Assembly (NCBI GenBank): GCA_942486035.1 | Contig: CALNXK010000098.1 | Coordinates: forward strand, 1,072,001-1,136,000 | DNA: 64,000 nt | Reading direction: 5' to 3' | DNA from: Porites lobata | Taxonomy: Eukaryota; Cnidaria; Anthozoa; Scleractinia; Poritidae | Shown: one piece after another, positions 23,188 to 33,980 of the stretch | Position numbering within the stretch: position 1 is the stretch's first letter | Layout of the letters: every line of letters begins with the position of its first letter | Notes under the pieces: generated by a model | What the model was told of the DNA's origin: nothing | Seen by the model: only the letters and a program-made list of their open reading frames with translations | The model's database searches: none | Made by a program: the position numbers and the translations under genes

Positions 23188-23849
23188 CGCCGGCTATGAC
23201 GCCCTGGTACAAAAAAAGCAGTTCACGCTTACTGTTCCTTTGCTTACCCAGTAAATAATAGTAAGGAAAATGTGTGATTTTAGCGCATTGTTTTCGATTT
23301 ACGAAGGAGGTCAGAATTTCGCCTTAAAAAATTGCAGCTGTGTTGTTACCTTGTTGGTAGTCGAATCTTTCAATTGTTCATTTTAGCACTGAATTCTATT
23401 CATTCAAATAATACTCAGTAAACAGTAATTAGTACACGAAGCTGTGTTTTTAAATCTTCACTGCCGACGATAAACTTAATGTCTAAAATATTTGTCCTTA
23501 AATAAAAGCATCCCATTCGATAAACTTGTTTCAATTTTTTTTCAGGATAAACAGTCATTTCTTTATACCTTCTCCAGCCGATTATAATTAGTATTCTGTG
23601 AAAATAATTTGTTTTACACAACGTCATCGGTTTTTTTGAGACTATGCATTTTTTCGTACATCGATCTTCGGTTAATTTTAAAATCAGTTTTGAAACCGCA
23701 CATTTTTAAATCCGAATCCGTGTACACGAGGCTTAAAAAACCACTCTGCAGAGCGGATTCACTGGTTTCGTGTGGATGGAAGGACGATTCGTGTAAAAAA
23801 TATGTACTTTCACAAATATCCGGATTCGTGCGAACGATGCCTCAGTCCC

Positions 23850-24030
23850 CGTCCACACGTATCCCGATATTTTTGAATCCGCAACTTTTTCTTTGCGGAT
23901 ACGCCTTCCGTCCACACGTATCCGGAGAATCCGGCAGAAGAATCTGCAATCTTTTTAATCCGCACTCCAGAGTGGAAATTTTTGAATACGCTATGAATCT
24001 GGAATCGTGTGGACGCTAAATCCGGACATT
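23850..24030. repeat. MITE-like inverted repeat (CCGTCCACACGTATCC)
   Basis: CCGTCCACACGTATCC occurs twice near the left side, and its rough complement, GGAATCGTGTGGACGC, near 24000. The copy at about 33090-33270 is in the other duplication arm. Boundaries and target duplication were not resolved. Confidence 0.4.
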
Positions 24031-24816
24031 TTTTTTTCAGTGACATAACAAGATCGAACCCAGTTCTTTACCGTGAATACTGTATTTAAGATAGCAGCCT
24101 CGTGCCCAGGTTCTCTCTCTTACCCGTCAAGGGACTGGTAGGAGTAGCCTGCTCTGCAGCCGGCTCACGCATCGTCTAAACCATTGTCTGCGACGCAGGC
24201 TACTATACTAAAAAGCAGGGGAAAAAAGAGTCTCTAAACTTGACAAAAAGAATTAGCCGAACACGAAGTCGTTTAGCGTAATTAATGGAATTTAGAATCG
24301 CCTGGAATTGCCTGTTCATGAACATCAATCTAATACAAGGAAATGGTCTTGTTAAGATGAAAATAACAGCCAATCAAAAAAAAACGAGAAATAGGGCAAA
24401 GGAGATTGCACTCAAATAGCGACCGTTCGAGCGCTGGCTTTTTTTCGCTGCTAAAACGCAGAATCGAAAATGAATAGTCTGAAAAGTAGGATTCTCAGGG
24501 TATCAAATCTGCAACGTAACGCTAGTGATTTTACTTTTTAAAATGAAATGAAATACGAATGGATAGCTATCAGAGTCCTTAGTAAGGGCGTAAAGTAAGT
24601 AAAATTATAAACCTAGCAAAGATAATAAGCTGTCATTTAGCGTTATCTGTGCAATTTTAACATCGCATGGAATAGTCTTTGATAAGAAATAATCTGTGGA
24701 ATAATCTTAGCGAAATAGAAGCGGGGAAGTTAGAAAAAATGCTAAGTCTTGGCGTGTGCAAGTTCTTTGCAAACAGCCTGCGGAGAGCGAAAGTTGTGTT
24801 TCTCTTGAACAACATT

Positions 24817-24980
24817 ATGATCATAAATGAAAATAAAGAAATGATCGTCGCAGTGAACGCAATTTATGGAATTGCGTACAGAAGCCTGAAAAAAATTCAG
24901 GACTTCAACGGGGTTTGAACCCGTGACATCGCGATGCCGTTGCGATGCTCTACCAACTGAAGCCACTGATGTTGGGAGCA
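24817..24980 (-). mobile_element. tRNA-derived SINE (third family)
   Basis: Minus-strand head GGCTTCAGTTGGTAGAGCAT with B box GGGTTCAAACCCCG, then a short body containing AAATTGCGTTCACTGCGACG. The twin at 33818-33980 lies in the duplication arm. A further partial copy follows at 25300-25425. Confidence 0.7.
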
Positions 24981-25031
24981 GGTCAATTGTGGGTTCATAT
25001 GTTCCCGTGAAAGAAATGATTGTTAATGATA

Positions 25032-25297
25032 CAGCTGTTTCGAGAAAGGTTGTCGGAAAAAGTGCACGCGACAATCCCGAAAGGTATTGTGGGTGTTTTT
25101 TAGCTCACTGTTTTTCAAAGAAATTTCAAAGAAGGACAGGAGAGGCCAGGGACGTATGTTTGCGAGTGCTAAAGGAAAGCAACAAAGGTAGGTTCGACAG
25201 CTACAGTGTCAGGAACAAGTGTATTGATCATATCCCATATTACCTTTCGGGATTGTCGCATGCAAAGTTTTTGAGACAACCTTTCTCGAAATAGCTG
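25032..25297. mobile_element. 266-bp MITE with TA target duplication
   Basis: Terminal inverted repeats CAGCTGTTTCGAGAAAGG and its complement ending TCTCGAAATAGCTG; a second inverted pair inside uses CGACAATCCCGAAAGGTA. TA flanks lie at 25030-25031 and 25298-25299. The duplication arm has a single TA at 34031-34032 with matching flanks, giving the empty site. TA duplications fit Tc1/mariner-type MITEs. The long frame across it is not a gene. Confidence 0.85.
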
Positions 25298-25439
25298 TAT
25301 ATGAAATAAATCATACATGAACTGCGGAAATCAAATGAAAATGAAGAAACGATAGTCGCAGTGAACGCAATTTATACAATTGCGCGACCTCGCGATAACG
25401 GTGCGATGCCGTTGAAGTCCTGAATTTTATTTTCGGGCG

Positions 25440-25811
25440 TATAAGTTCCATTATCAACTTTTACCTTCAGTCTTTGATACCTTCTTTAATCCTGTTAGTA
25501 ACATACATAGATATAACACTAGGTTGTCCTTCAGGATGACCTATGCTATCACAGAAGCCAGAGCAAATTATGAAATTTTCAAGATAAGGTTCCAGGGTGC
25601 TAAAGTTTGGAATGATGTAATGAGTGATGACATCAAACTTCTCTCTATCAAACGTTTTAAGGAAAAGTTTAAGTCAATTCCTATTGCTAAATATCAATTG
25701 CAAGCAGATTTACAAACAAATTGGTCGCTTCCTTCACGCGTGGCAAAATTGAGCCGTACCCTCCCCCAGAAGGGAAAACTGGAGGAAGGAACAGCTGTAC
25801 GTTGGCTATAA
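25440..25811 (+). mobile_element. LINE ORF2 C-terminal remnant
   Basis: The frame reads VSNIHRYNTRLSFRMTYAI and then FQGAKVWNDV..DIKLLSIKRFKEKFKS. This matches the typical C-terminal end of non-LTR retrotransposon ORF2 proteins (IH.YNTR ... GAKVWN ... FK.K.K). No reverse transcriptase core is present. The twin at 34172-34546 is frame-disrupted. It lies 275 bp upstream of PLD-A. Confidence 0.7.
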
Positions 25812-26086
25812 AATAGTCTGCGCGTATTGGGGCAGAGAGAAGCAAAAAACAGGCCATTATATTTCAAGCTTCTACATTTTACTTGCATCTCTCAGTTGTT
25901 CGATTTCGAGGAAGGGGTACATACAGTTTTGAAAGAAAACGTAAATGACACACAGCTGGGGTGTAAAATATTCATGATTCTGTCATTGCGCAGAGCTACA
26001 AGCATTATAATTTCAGTGCTTGTTTACGAAGTCATTCTGCCGTGAATTGTCTGAAAGCTTGATATCAAAAGGCATTTTCTTCTGAA

Positions 26087-28174
26087 ATGTTACGCGCACT
26101 TTGCTTCGCCGTACTAACTGTGGGGGTAGCCTACATTTTTTGGCATCCACTCGAAAAATCGCAACGCTATAGACATGGCTCATTCGTACCGGTTCGTAAT
26201 AATTGCGAAGCCATGTGGTTTATAGACGGTAAAGATTATATGTCTGTTGTGGCCGACGCTATTGAGGCTGCCGAGAAGGAAATATTGATAACAGACTGGC
26301 AAATTAACCCTGAGATTTTCATGAAAAGACCAGATTCAGGAGTGGATAGCTTGGAATGGCGTCTTGACAACATACTTTTGAGAAAAGCCAATCAGGGTGT
26401 TCAAGTTTGTATCCTGTTATACTGGGAAACGAAGCCATTTTTGGATCTCGGAAGTGATCATGCTGTTAGGCTGCTTGGAAAGCATAGAAATATCGAGATA
26501 CGACGGCATCCCGATGCCCTCAGTGGAATACAACACCCGGGGACTTTATTTCGGTGGAGTCATCACGAGAAGATGGTGATAGTTGACCGAGCTATTGCAT
26601 TTGTTGGCGGTGTAGATCTTTGCTATGGGCGCTGGGACACTCGCTATCATGAATTGATGGATAATTTTAATATTCATCCTGCTGTGGATGAGAGCCATGC
26701 TTCTGAGTCCAAATTTGAGGAATCCATTGAACGAAAATATGCTCGATGGATTGGCAAAGATTACAGGAACACCTTTTACAACAAGGAAAGCCAAACGACC
26801 TGGGACAAACCTTTCGAGGACTACGAAGGTGTCGAGAGAAATGAGATCCCTCGAATGCCGTGGCATGATGTCAGCTGCGCTTTTAAGGGAGAAGCCGTAC
26901 AAGATGCCGTCCGACATTTCATTGACAGATACAAGGGTCTTGTGCCTTGGTGGCAGGTATTTTGGAGCTCGTCTCGAGTAAATTTTCAGTCAGTAGTTAA
27001 ACCTTTGCCCAACATTTTCCCACCCCGTAAATCTAAAGCGGAAGAAATTGTCTTCACTTCGGGTGAGCACAATGTCAACATTCAATTCCTTCGATCCGTT
27101 GACAAATGGTCGGCTGGTCAAGAACGCGAAGCCTCCATTCATAACGCTTACCTAGATGCGATAAGAAATGCCAGGCACTTCATTTATATCGAAAATCAGT
27201 TCTTTATTTCCTCGCAAGAAGGATTCTGGCGGAAAGTGCAAAACCGGATCCAGTCGGCACTGGTCGAGAGAATTGTCCGAGCACACAAGGCTCGCGAGAA
27301 TTTTCACGTCATGGTTATGACCCCGCTGAAGCCAGAATTTCCTGGAGACTGGGACTCCAATGATTTCAACGGCGATGCTTTGCGGAGTGTGACTTTCTGG
27401 AACCAAGCCACTATCTGCCATGGAGAGGATTCCTTATTTAAAAAGCTTGAGAAGGAAAACATTCCCAAAGACATTGCAAAGAACTATTTCTCTGTGTATA
27501 GTCTACGAAAATATGATCTACTAGAGGGAAATTTCGTCACAGAGATAGTTTATGTTCATAGCAAGATCATGATTGTCGATGATCGAGTGGCTATCATTGG
27601 ATCTGCAAATATAAATGATCGGAGTATGCAGGGAGAGCGAGATTCAGAAGTTGCAGTTATTATAGAAGATTTAGATATGTTAGATGGCAAGATGAATGGT
27701 GTGGACTTCAAGGTGGGTACGTTTGCCCACAGCTTGAGGTGTGACTTGTTCAAGGAACATTTAGGATTATTAGATGACAAAGAGGATGAATTTGAAATAG
27801 CAATACGCGATCCATTGGCCAACAGCTTTATTAAGCGCGTTAGAGCACGTGCAGAGATCAATACAGTAACGTTTCTAACTGTATTTGGTCCGGGGCTTTT
27901 TCCACAAGAGGGTATCAAGGATTTCGAAGTAGTAAAACGTTACAAGAATATTCCTTTGCCTCGTCCAGATTCGCACACGGCAAGAAGATTATTAAATAAT
28001 ATAAAGGGAAATCTGGTAAATTACCCTTATATTTTCTTGGTAAAGGAAGTGAAGGCGTCTCCCTTAGATTATGCTAACATCTTTTCAGGCGCCGGCAATG
28101 GCGGCCACACTAAAATCGTCTGCGTTACATTTTGTACTTTTCTGGCTTATTTGTCCTACCCTTGCCATCGCTAA
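26087..28174 (+). CDS. Phospholipase D, PLD1/2-type catalytic core, copy A
   Basis: Single-exon frame of 695 codons. Residues 4-19 form a hydrophobic segment that could be a signal anchor. From about residue 32 (GSFVPVRNNCEAMWFIDGKD) the sequence follows the animal PLD1/PLD2 catalytic region. The first HKD motif is HEKMVIVD (H160, K162, D167), followed by FVGGVDLCYGRWD. The family segment IPRMPWHDV is at about 255-262. The second HKD motif is HSKIMIVD (H491, K493, D498), then IGSANINDRSMQGERDSE. Both catalytic sites are complete, so phosphatidylcholine hydrolysis to phosphatidic acid and choline is expected. The PX and PH domains of canonical PLD1/2 (roughly 1000 residues) are absent. The last 25 or so residues differ from copy B because the duplication breakpoint falls at about 28080. 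The start chosen is the first in-frame ATG. Confidence 0.9.
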   Translation: MLRALCFAVLTVGVAYIFWHPLEKSQRYRHGSFVPVRNNCEAMWFIDGKDYMSVVADAIEAAEKEILITDWQINPEIFMKRPDSGVDSLEWRLDNILLRKANQGVQVCILLYWETKPFLDLGSDHAVRLLGKHRNIEIRRHPDALSGIQHPGTLFRWSHHEKMVIVDRAIAFVGGVDLCYGRWDTRYHELMDNFNIHPAVDESHASESKFEESIERKYARWIGKDYRNTFYNKESQTTWDKPFEDYEGVERNEIPRMPWHDVSCAFKGEAVQDAVRHFIDRYKGLVPWWQVFWSSSRVNFQSVVKPLPNIFPPRKSKAEEIVFTSGEHNVNIQFLRSVDKWSAGQEREASIHNAYLDAIRNARHFIYIENQFFISSQEGFWRKVQNRIQSALVERIVRAHKARENFHVMVMTPLKPEFPGDWDSNDFNGDALRSVTFWNQATICHGEDSLFKKLEKENIPKDIAKNYFSVYSLRKYDLLEGNFVTEIVYVHSKIMIVDDRVAIIGSANINDRSMQGERDSEVAVIIEDLDMLDGKMNGVDFKVGTFAHSLRCDLFKEHLGLLDDKEDEFEIAIRDPLANSFIKRVRARAEINTVTFLTVFGPGLFPQEGIKDFEVVKRYKNIPLPRPDSHTARRLLNNIKGNLVNYPYIFLVKEVKASPLDYANIFSGAGNGGHTKIVCVTFCTFLAYLSYPCHR

Positions 28175-28206
28175 ACAAGTTAAATCTTCTACTTCAGTCT
28201 ATAATG
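28081..28206 (+). other. Junction sequence between duplication arms
   Basis: About 126 bp with no match in copy B or in the repeat that follows at 28207. It supplies a new C-terminus to PLD-A. In another frame it holds ATGGCGGCC followed by a signal-peptide-like stretch (FVLFWLICPTLAIA), preceded by TTTTCAGG, which resembles an acceptor. This could be a captured exon fragment or chance. Confidence 0.4.
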
Positions 28207-28585
28207 CTGATTGGCGATCCATTGTACTGTCCGCCATCTTGTTTTGTCTCTTTAATGGCGCCTAGACTCGATCGCTCGACCTCTCTTTCGATCTCTTGAT
28301 TCAACGCCGGCTATGACGCCCTGGTACAAAACAAGCAGTTCACGCTTACTGTTCCTTTGCTTACCCAGTAAATAACAGTAAGGAAACCGTATGATTTTAG
28401 CGCATTGTTTTGGATTTACAAACGAGGGCAGAATTTCGCCTTAAAAAATTGCCGTTGTGTTGTTACCTTGTTGGTAGTCGAATCTTTCAATTGTTAATTT
28501 TAGCACTGAATTCTATTCATTAAAACAATACTCAGTAAATAGTAATTAGTCGTAATTAGTCGAAATCACCGACCCTAGTACACGA
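28207..28585 (-). repeat. Four-copy repeat block, copy 3 (truncated)
   Basis: Begins abruptly at GGCGATCCATTG, inside the block present at 16130, 23035 and 32250, so it marks the right side of the duplication junction. The small ORF is cut. Confidence 0.6.
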
Positions 28586-28774
28586 AGCTGTATTTTTCTT
28601 ACATCGGCCCTCGGCTTATCTTAAAATCAATTTTGAAACCGCACGTTTTTAAATCCGGATTCGTGTACACTTATATTTCAAGAAAAAGAGTGCCTGCGAA
28701 GATAAACAACAAAGAAATATTTTTAACGAAGTTAATTAACATTTCAATATGAACATCGCAGTGTGGCTATTCAC

Positions 28775-28987
28775 TCATGCACAAGGCAGAACGGCGTGTG
28801 TGCGGTTTCTGTTTTTTTCTTTTACCATTTCGGGTAACGAGCAAAAAACGATATAAAGAGCTTCTGCCGTCCACAACTGTACTAAGATACAGACAGTCAA
28901 TATCAGGAACGTAAATAACAGCCAAATGAAGCAAACAGAAAGTAACCCGCTGAGTGCTCTATAAATTGGACTTAAATGATCGCTCAA
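28775..28987 (-). repeat. Repeat block with hydrophobic ORF, copy 4
   Basis: 70-codon MSDHLSP frame in block 28680-29090, most like the 17.0-kb copy (same roughly 20-bp absence). Confidence 0.45.
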
Positions 28988-29090
28988 GCGTCAGCCTCCT
29001 CTGCGGTGTATGAAAAAACATTGCATTGAAACAAGGTTAAAGGTTTAATTTTTGTCTATAATGGAGAGTGCGCTGCTTTAGTTTAGAAAG

Positions 29091-29345
29091 ATAGATAGAT
29101 AGATAGATTGATAGATAGATAGTTTAATTACCAATACTTTGCAGCCCGAAGGCTGAATTTCGTATTTACAAACGATGGAATACAGTAAATATAACCGTTT
29201 ACAGTCAGGCACTCCACACAAATAATAAATTCGAAACAAAACTTCCAAATAGAACATAACAGGATGAAAAACCCCAACTGGCATGAGGCAGCCAGTTGGC
29301 TATTTACGAGCGTGGACAAGGATTTGAACTCGGACGGACCGAGAA
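29091..29345 (-). mobile_element. 5'-truncated SINE without MITE, second copy
   Basis: Twin of 18679-18931 in arm 2, with (TATC)n tail near 29091-29122 and an uninterrupted MITE target near 29250. Confidence 0.7.
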
Positions 29346-30210
29346 CTGTTTTTTAAACAGGGGCACCCAACGACTGTTTTCTGTAAAATATCTGTTCGGA
29401 GAAGCAAACATTGCCTAGAATTTTCTAGATGACCGTCTATTCATGTCCAATTTTCAAAGCTTATTTTATAAATTCCCTACGACTTTATAAAGTTTAATGT
29501 TTCGCATTTTACTCTCCAGGTTAAGCTATTTTTCGTAGAAAAAGGAAACCTAAAATTTTCGCGTTCAAGACTGCGACAGAAAGAGGAATCAGAAAAATTC
29601 TTACTTTTGTAAAACATAAAATTGCATCTAGGATTTTCGAGAAAACAATACTGCTCCCTTTTTAGTTTGAAAGGACTCTTACTAGTTGTCATAGGATGAC
29701 CGAACAGATACAAATATTTATAGCGCATTTTTAGAGGTCTAAAAGTACTGTTTATCGCCTAAAAAGCATTTTCAATACGTTTAGGAGGAAACCGTCGTTG
29801 GGTGCTTTTAGTTAGCCTTAGCATTTTATTATGACATTTTTGTAATCTTTTTTATTAGGAGATATAATTAATGTTTTTCATGTGACTAGTTCGTGGATTA
29901 AAAAATCTTTTAAGATCATTTGTTCTATATTAAGCTAGTTTTTCTAATTGTTAAGCGCTTTTGATTATCTGCATATGTTAATTTGCTCTATTGAGGTTAT
30001 TTTTTTTTGTTGAAGGCGACTTGTTCATGAAAAGGCTTGTTCATGATATATTGACTGTCTGGTATTGTGTATCCTTGATTTTGTCTGTCTTCGTTTTCAG
30101 TTGTACTTTGAAGAGTTTTATAATTGAAAGTCTGACTAGACCTTTTTGACTCGTTTTATTGCGAAGGTCTTGGGTGAACATAGCCCGCCTGCGGAAAGTG
30201 ATAAAAGAGA

Positions 30211-30280
30211 GAAAGAAAGAAAGAAAGAAAGGAAGGAAAAAGACAGAATAAGAGAGGAAGAAAGAAAGAAAGAAAGAAGA
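30211..30280. repeat. GAAA microsatellite, arm 2
   Basis: Shorter twin of 20196-20264. The difference in repeat number is the kind expected of slippage after duplication. Confidence 0.8.
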
Positions 30281-31183
30281 TGAAGGCGCATACAAGTGCA
30301 AGTGTTCTATGCGTTAAGACTTAATGTCTAAACTGATTTTTTTTTTCAACTTTACTCAAAGATCTGACATTTTTTTCTTTTAATGAGACAAAACACGTTT
30401 AGTGACATTAGCCTTTGCTGCTGCATTTTAGAATCCCATCGCTACTAAGACCTATTAAGTAAACTGGTCGTGCGAAAAAGGTGAAGAGGTTCAAGTCAAT
30501 TTGCAACTCAAAGAAAATAAATCCGCGCTTTTGAAATAGGTTTGATATAAAAAATTCTTTTATGAACTTTATGCCAAATTTTATTGGTTATTACGCCCTT
30601 CTGTCCACATAAGCTACAGACTGCTTGTTATAATTCTTTTTGTCAAGTTTATCGACTCTATTTTCACTGGTTTTATAGCGCAGCTAAAGCACGAACCGAG
30701 TTCGCCTAAAGACAGTGGTATAGGAATGAACGAGAAAAAGAAAACAGCTTGTTGATAACGCATAGAGACACACACAAGTTTGCTCTTTTGAAATTCGCTT
30801 AAAATTCTGAGTTGTGAAAAAAAATTCACAAATTCAGAATCTTAATTTTTCTTCAAATTGGAGTAAACGCGACAAAGTTTGAAAAAATGCCAATTCATTT
30901 TAAAAGTGACGTTTTCGCTGCCGTCGCGGATGCTAGAAGTCCCTAATGAACAATTGAACCACGCCACAACACACAAGCTAAGTAAAGCTAATCAAATATT
31001 TTTCGCGGTGGCCCGTGACTGAATCTCGAAAACGACATCACATGTGGGTTGAGATTGATGTTAGTACTCGCCCTTGCTCCGATAGTTTTTTCTTCGCTTT
31101 CTCCAGTTTTCTCCTCTCCTTAAAAAACAACATTTTAAAACTCCAATTCGGTCTGGAAAGGTCCAAAGAGAACCGGATTGACA

Positions 31184-31427
31184 GTGACGTGCTAACCTGC
31201 AAAGCAGGCGTATTTTGCAGCGTGAACGATGATACGACTAGTCCCAACTTTTTGTTGATTTCAACGTCCAAGAAATCGAGATGCACAGACGAGGTTTGTA
31301 AATTACTGTTACCATCATCAGCTACGATAAAAACGTGTGACGTCAGTTGCTGCCAATGGAGCCAAAGTACCAATAGTCAGCGGCTTCCTGTTTTTGGCCT
31401 GCGCCCTCGTGGCTTTTTTTTCTTTAA
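31184..31427 (+). pseudogene. LU-domain unit 4, degenerate exon 2
   Basis: Twin of unit 3 with the same 14-nt deletion in the CC..LCN region, so that deletion predates the segmental duplication. The surrounding frame is open for 143 codons (31015-31446) with few replacements relative to unit 3. No signal-peptide exon was found. Confidence 0.75.
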
Positions 31428-31813
31428 ACATATATTTTCTGTTTGATAAAACAGATAGCATTGATGAAGTTTTTGTCTTAGTTAAGTTCACTACAAGTCA
31501 GTTTTAGTTGATCAAGTAACTGCTGTAACTGTGTCTTATTATTGTCAATTTAGTTCGCTCCTAGTCCAGCCCGTTTAAGTTGATCTTGTGACCATGTAAG
31601 TGCTGTAACTGTCGTATAATTTTTTATTAAAGATAAATTTTCTATGTATCCTATTGTTCTTTGGCTATTAATATTCTATCTGCAGCGTGAATTTGTTTGT
31701 ACTTCTCTATTCGTTTCGTGATTGACGAATGACTTTCTTGGCAGCCCTGCTTTGCATTTCCGACAAGTAAGGAGTCTCCTTGCCGCTCTCTACACATCGC
31801 CAGCAACCAGGCT

Positions 31814-32040
31814 AGGGCTAGCTCAGGTGGCCAGATCGCTGGTCTGCGAAGCGGGATATCGTGAGCTCGATCCCGGGGGTTGGATCAAACCTTAGGGTGT
31901 TAAAATAACTTAAATATGAAGGTACTCGGCTTAGTTTCTTTGGGTAGACCTTCAGGTGACCCTGATGACGACAGAGAAATGAAGATCGTTTCTCCCAATA
32001 GCTTAGGTACTAATAGTGTCCTTAACTGGAACTTTAGTAC
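31814..32040 (+). mobile_element. tRNA-derived SINE (second family), arm 2
   Basis: Twin of 22571-22800, with the same head and body and a short internal deletion after GGTAGACCTTCA. Confidence 0.65.
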
Positions 32041-32220
32041 TACATATATTGACGCTTAAAGACTAGAACCTCAGAGCAAGCAGGGTTCAATTTAAGAAAA
32101 CTCTTACAACACTCTTAAAACTCTTACAACACCCTTAAGACTTTTACAAGTCTAATTTATTAGGTTTGCATCCCGGGTATAGAGTTTGGGCAAGATGTTT
32201 TTTTGTGTTTATCATTTGTT

Positions 32221-32403
32221 TCAGGGATATTTTTTGGGTTTTGATTTTTGCCCTCTTTCGATCATCCCCGTCACTTTAACTTCGGAGGACCCTGTCTGGG
32301 CAGTTGGATTATAATCTCTCTGGCGATCCATTGTGCTGTCCGCCTTCTTGTTTTGTCTGTTTAGTGGTGCTCGGACTCGATCGCTCGACCTTTTTTGATT
32401 CAA
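32221..32403 (-). repeat. Four-copy repeat block with small conserved ORF, copy 4
   Basis: 60-codon minus-strand frame nearly identical to 23005-23187, inside block 32250-32680. Function unknown. Confidence 0.4.
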
Positions 32404-33817
32404 CGCCGGCTATGACGCCCTGGCACAAAACAAACAGTTCACGCTTACTGTTCCTTTGCTTACCCAGTAAATAATCGTAAGGAAACAGTGTGATTTTAGC
32501 GCATTGTTTTGGATTTACAAAGGAGGTCAGAATTTCGCCTTAAAAAATTGCAACTGTGTTGTTACCTTGTTGGTAGTCGAATCTTTCAATTGTTAATTTT
32601 AGCACTGAATTCTATTCATTCAAACAATACTCAGTAAATAGTAATTGGTCGAAATCACCGCCCCTAGTACACGTAGCTGCGTTTTTAAATCTTCACTTTC
32701 GACGATAAACTTAATGTCTAAAATATTTGTCCTCAAATAAAAGCATCCTATTTGATAAACTTGTTTCGATTTTTTTTTTAGCAGAAAAAGTCATTCCTTT
32801 ATACCTTCTCCAGCCGGTTATAATTAGTATTCTGTGAAAATAATTTGTTTTACACAAAAGTCATCGGTTTTTTTGAGATTATGCATTTTTTCGTACATCG
32901 ATCTCCGGTTAATTTTAAAATCATTTTTGAAACCGCACATTTTTAAATCCGGATCCGTGTACACGAGGCTTAAAAAACCACTCTGCAGAGCGGATTCACT
33001 GGTTTCGTGTGGATGGAAGGAAGATTAGTGTAAAAAATATGTACTTTCACAAAGATCCGGATTCGTGCGAACGATGCCTCAGGCCCCGTCCACACGTATC
33101 CCGATATTTTTGAATCCGCAAACTTTTTCTTTGCGGATACGGCTTCCGTCCACACGTATCCAGAGAATCCGGAAGAAGAATCTGCAAACTTTTTAATCCG
33201 CTCTCCAGAGTGGAAATTTTTGAATACGCTATGAATCCGGAATCGTGTGGACGCTAAATCCGGATATTTTTTTTCCCGTGACGTTACAAGATCGTGCCCA
33301 GTTCTTTACCATGAATACTGTATTTAAGATGGCAGCCTCTTTCCCAGGTTCTCTCTCTTACGCGTCAAGGGACTGGTGGGAGTAGCCTGCTTTGCAGCCG
33401 GCTCACGCATCGTCTAAACCATTGTCTACGACGCAGGCTACTAGACTAAAAAGCAGCGGAAAAAAGAGTCTATAAACTTGACGAAAAGAATTAGCCAAAC
33501 AGGAAGTCGTTTAGTGTAATTAATGGAATTTCAAATCGCCTGGAATTGCCTGTTCATGAACATCAATCTAATACAAGGAAATGGTCTTGTTAAGATGAAA
33601 ATAACAGCCAATCAAAACAAACGACCGTTCGAGCGGTGGCTTTTTTTCACTGCTAAAACGCAGAATCGAAAATGAAAAGTCTGAAAAGTAGGATTCTCAT
33701 GGTATCAAACCTGCAACGTAACGCTAGTGGCTAGAAAAAATGCCAAGTCTTGGCGCGTGCAAGTTCTATGCAAACAGTCTGCTGAGAGCGAAAGTTGTGT
33801 TTCTCTTGAACAACGTT

Positions 33818-33912
33818 ATGATCATAAATGAAAATAAAGAAATGATCGTCGTAGTGAACGCAATTTATGCAATTGCGTAAAGAAGCCTAAAAAAAAATCA
33901 GGACTTCAACGG

Positions 33913-33946
<34 letters not shown>

Positions 33947-33980
33947 TGCTCTACCAACTGAAGCCACAGACGTTGGGAGC
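33818..33980 (-). mobile_element. tRNA-derived SINE (third family), arm 2
   Basis: Twin of 24817-24980. The head reads GCTTCAGTTGGTAGAGCATC on the minus strand and the B box is GGGTTCAAACCCCG. A partial copy of the same family follows at about 34033-34160. Confidence 0.7.

Larger units (their letters stand above)
18600..28080. repeat. Segmental duplication arm 1 (PLD-A arm)
   Basis: Collinear with about 28990-36790. It contains in order a truncated SINE, a simple repeat, an LU pseudogene, a tRNA-like SINE, the four-copy repeat block, a LINE tail and PLD-A. Arm 1 has extra insertions (MITEs at 19198 and 25032) and sequence at 20.84-21.58 and 24.54-24.74 kb that arm 2 lacks. Similarity ends inside the last codons of the PLD gene at about 28080. 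Boundaries are by eye. Confidence 0.75.

Noticed and set aside
24900..24965. Possible tRNA gene near PLD-A
   Set aside because: Same reasoning: conserved downstream body and repeated copies (24.9, 25.4, 33.9 and 34.1 kb) mark a tRNA-derived SINE.
24923..25294. 123-codon plus-strand frame upstream of PLD-A
   Set aside because: It spans a SINE head and the whole 266-bp MITE, and is absent in the duplication arm without the MITE.
26806..26830. WW-domain-like string in PLD (TTWDKPFEDY)
   Set aside because: The aligned region of canonical PLD1/2 has the same GKDY...DKPF...RMPWHD layout, so it belongs to the PLD core and is not an added WW domain.
26546..26917. Minus-strand 123-codon frame inside PLD-A (twin at 35284-35655)
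   Set aside because: Antisense shadow of the PLD coding frame, conserved only because the sense strand is.
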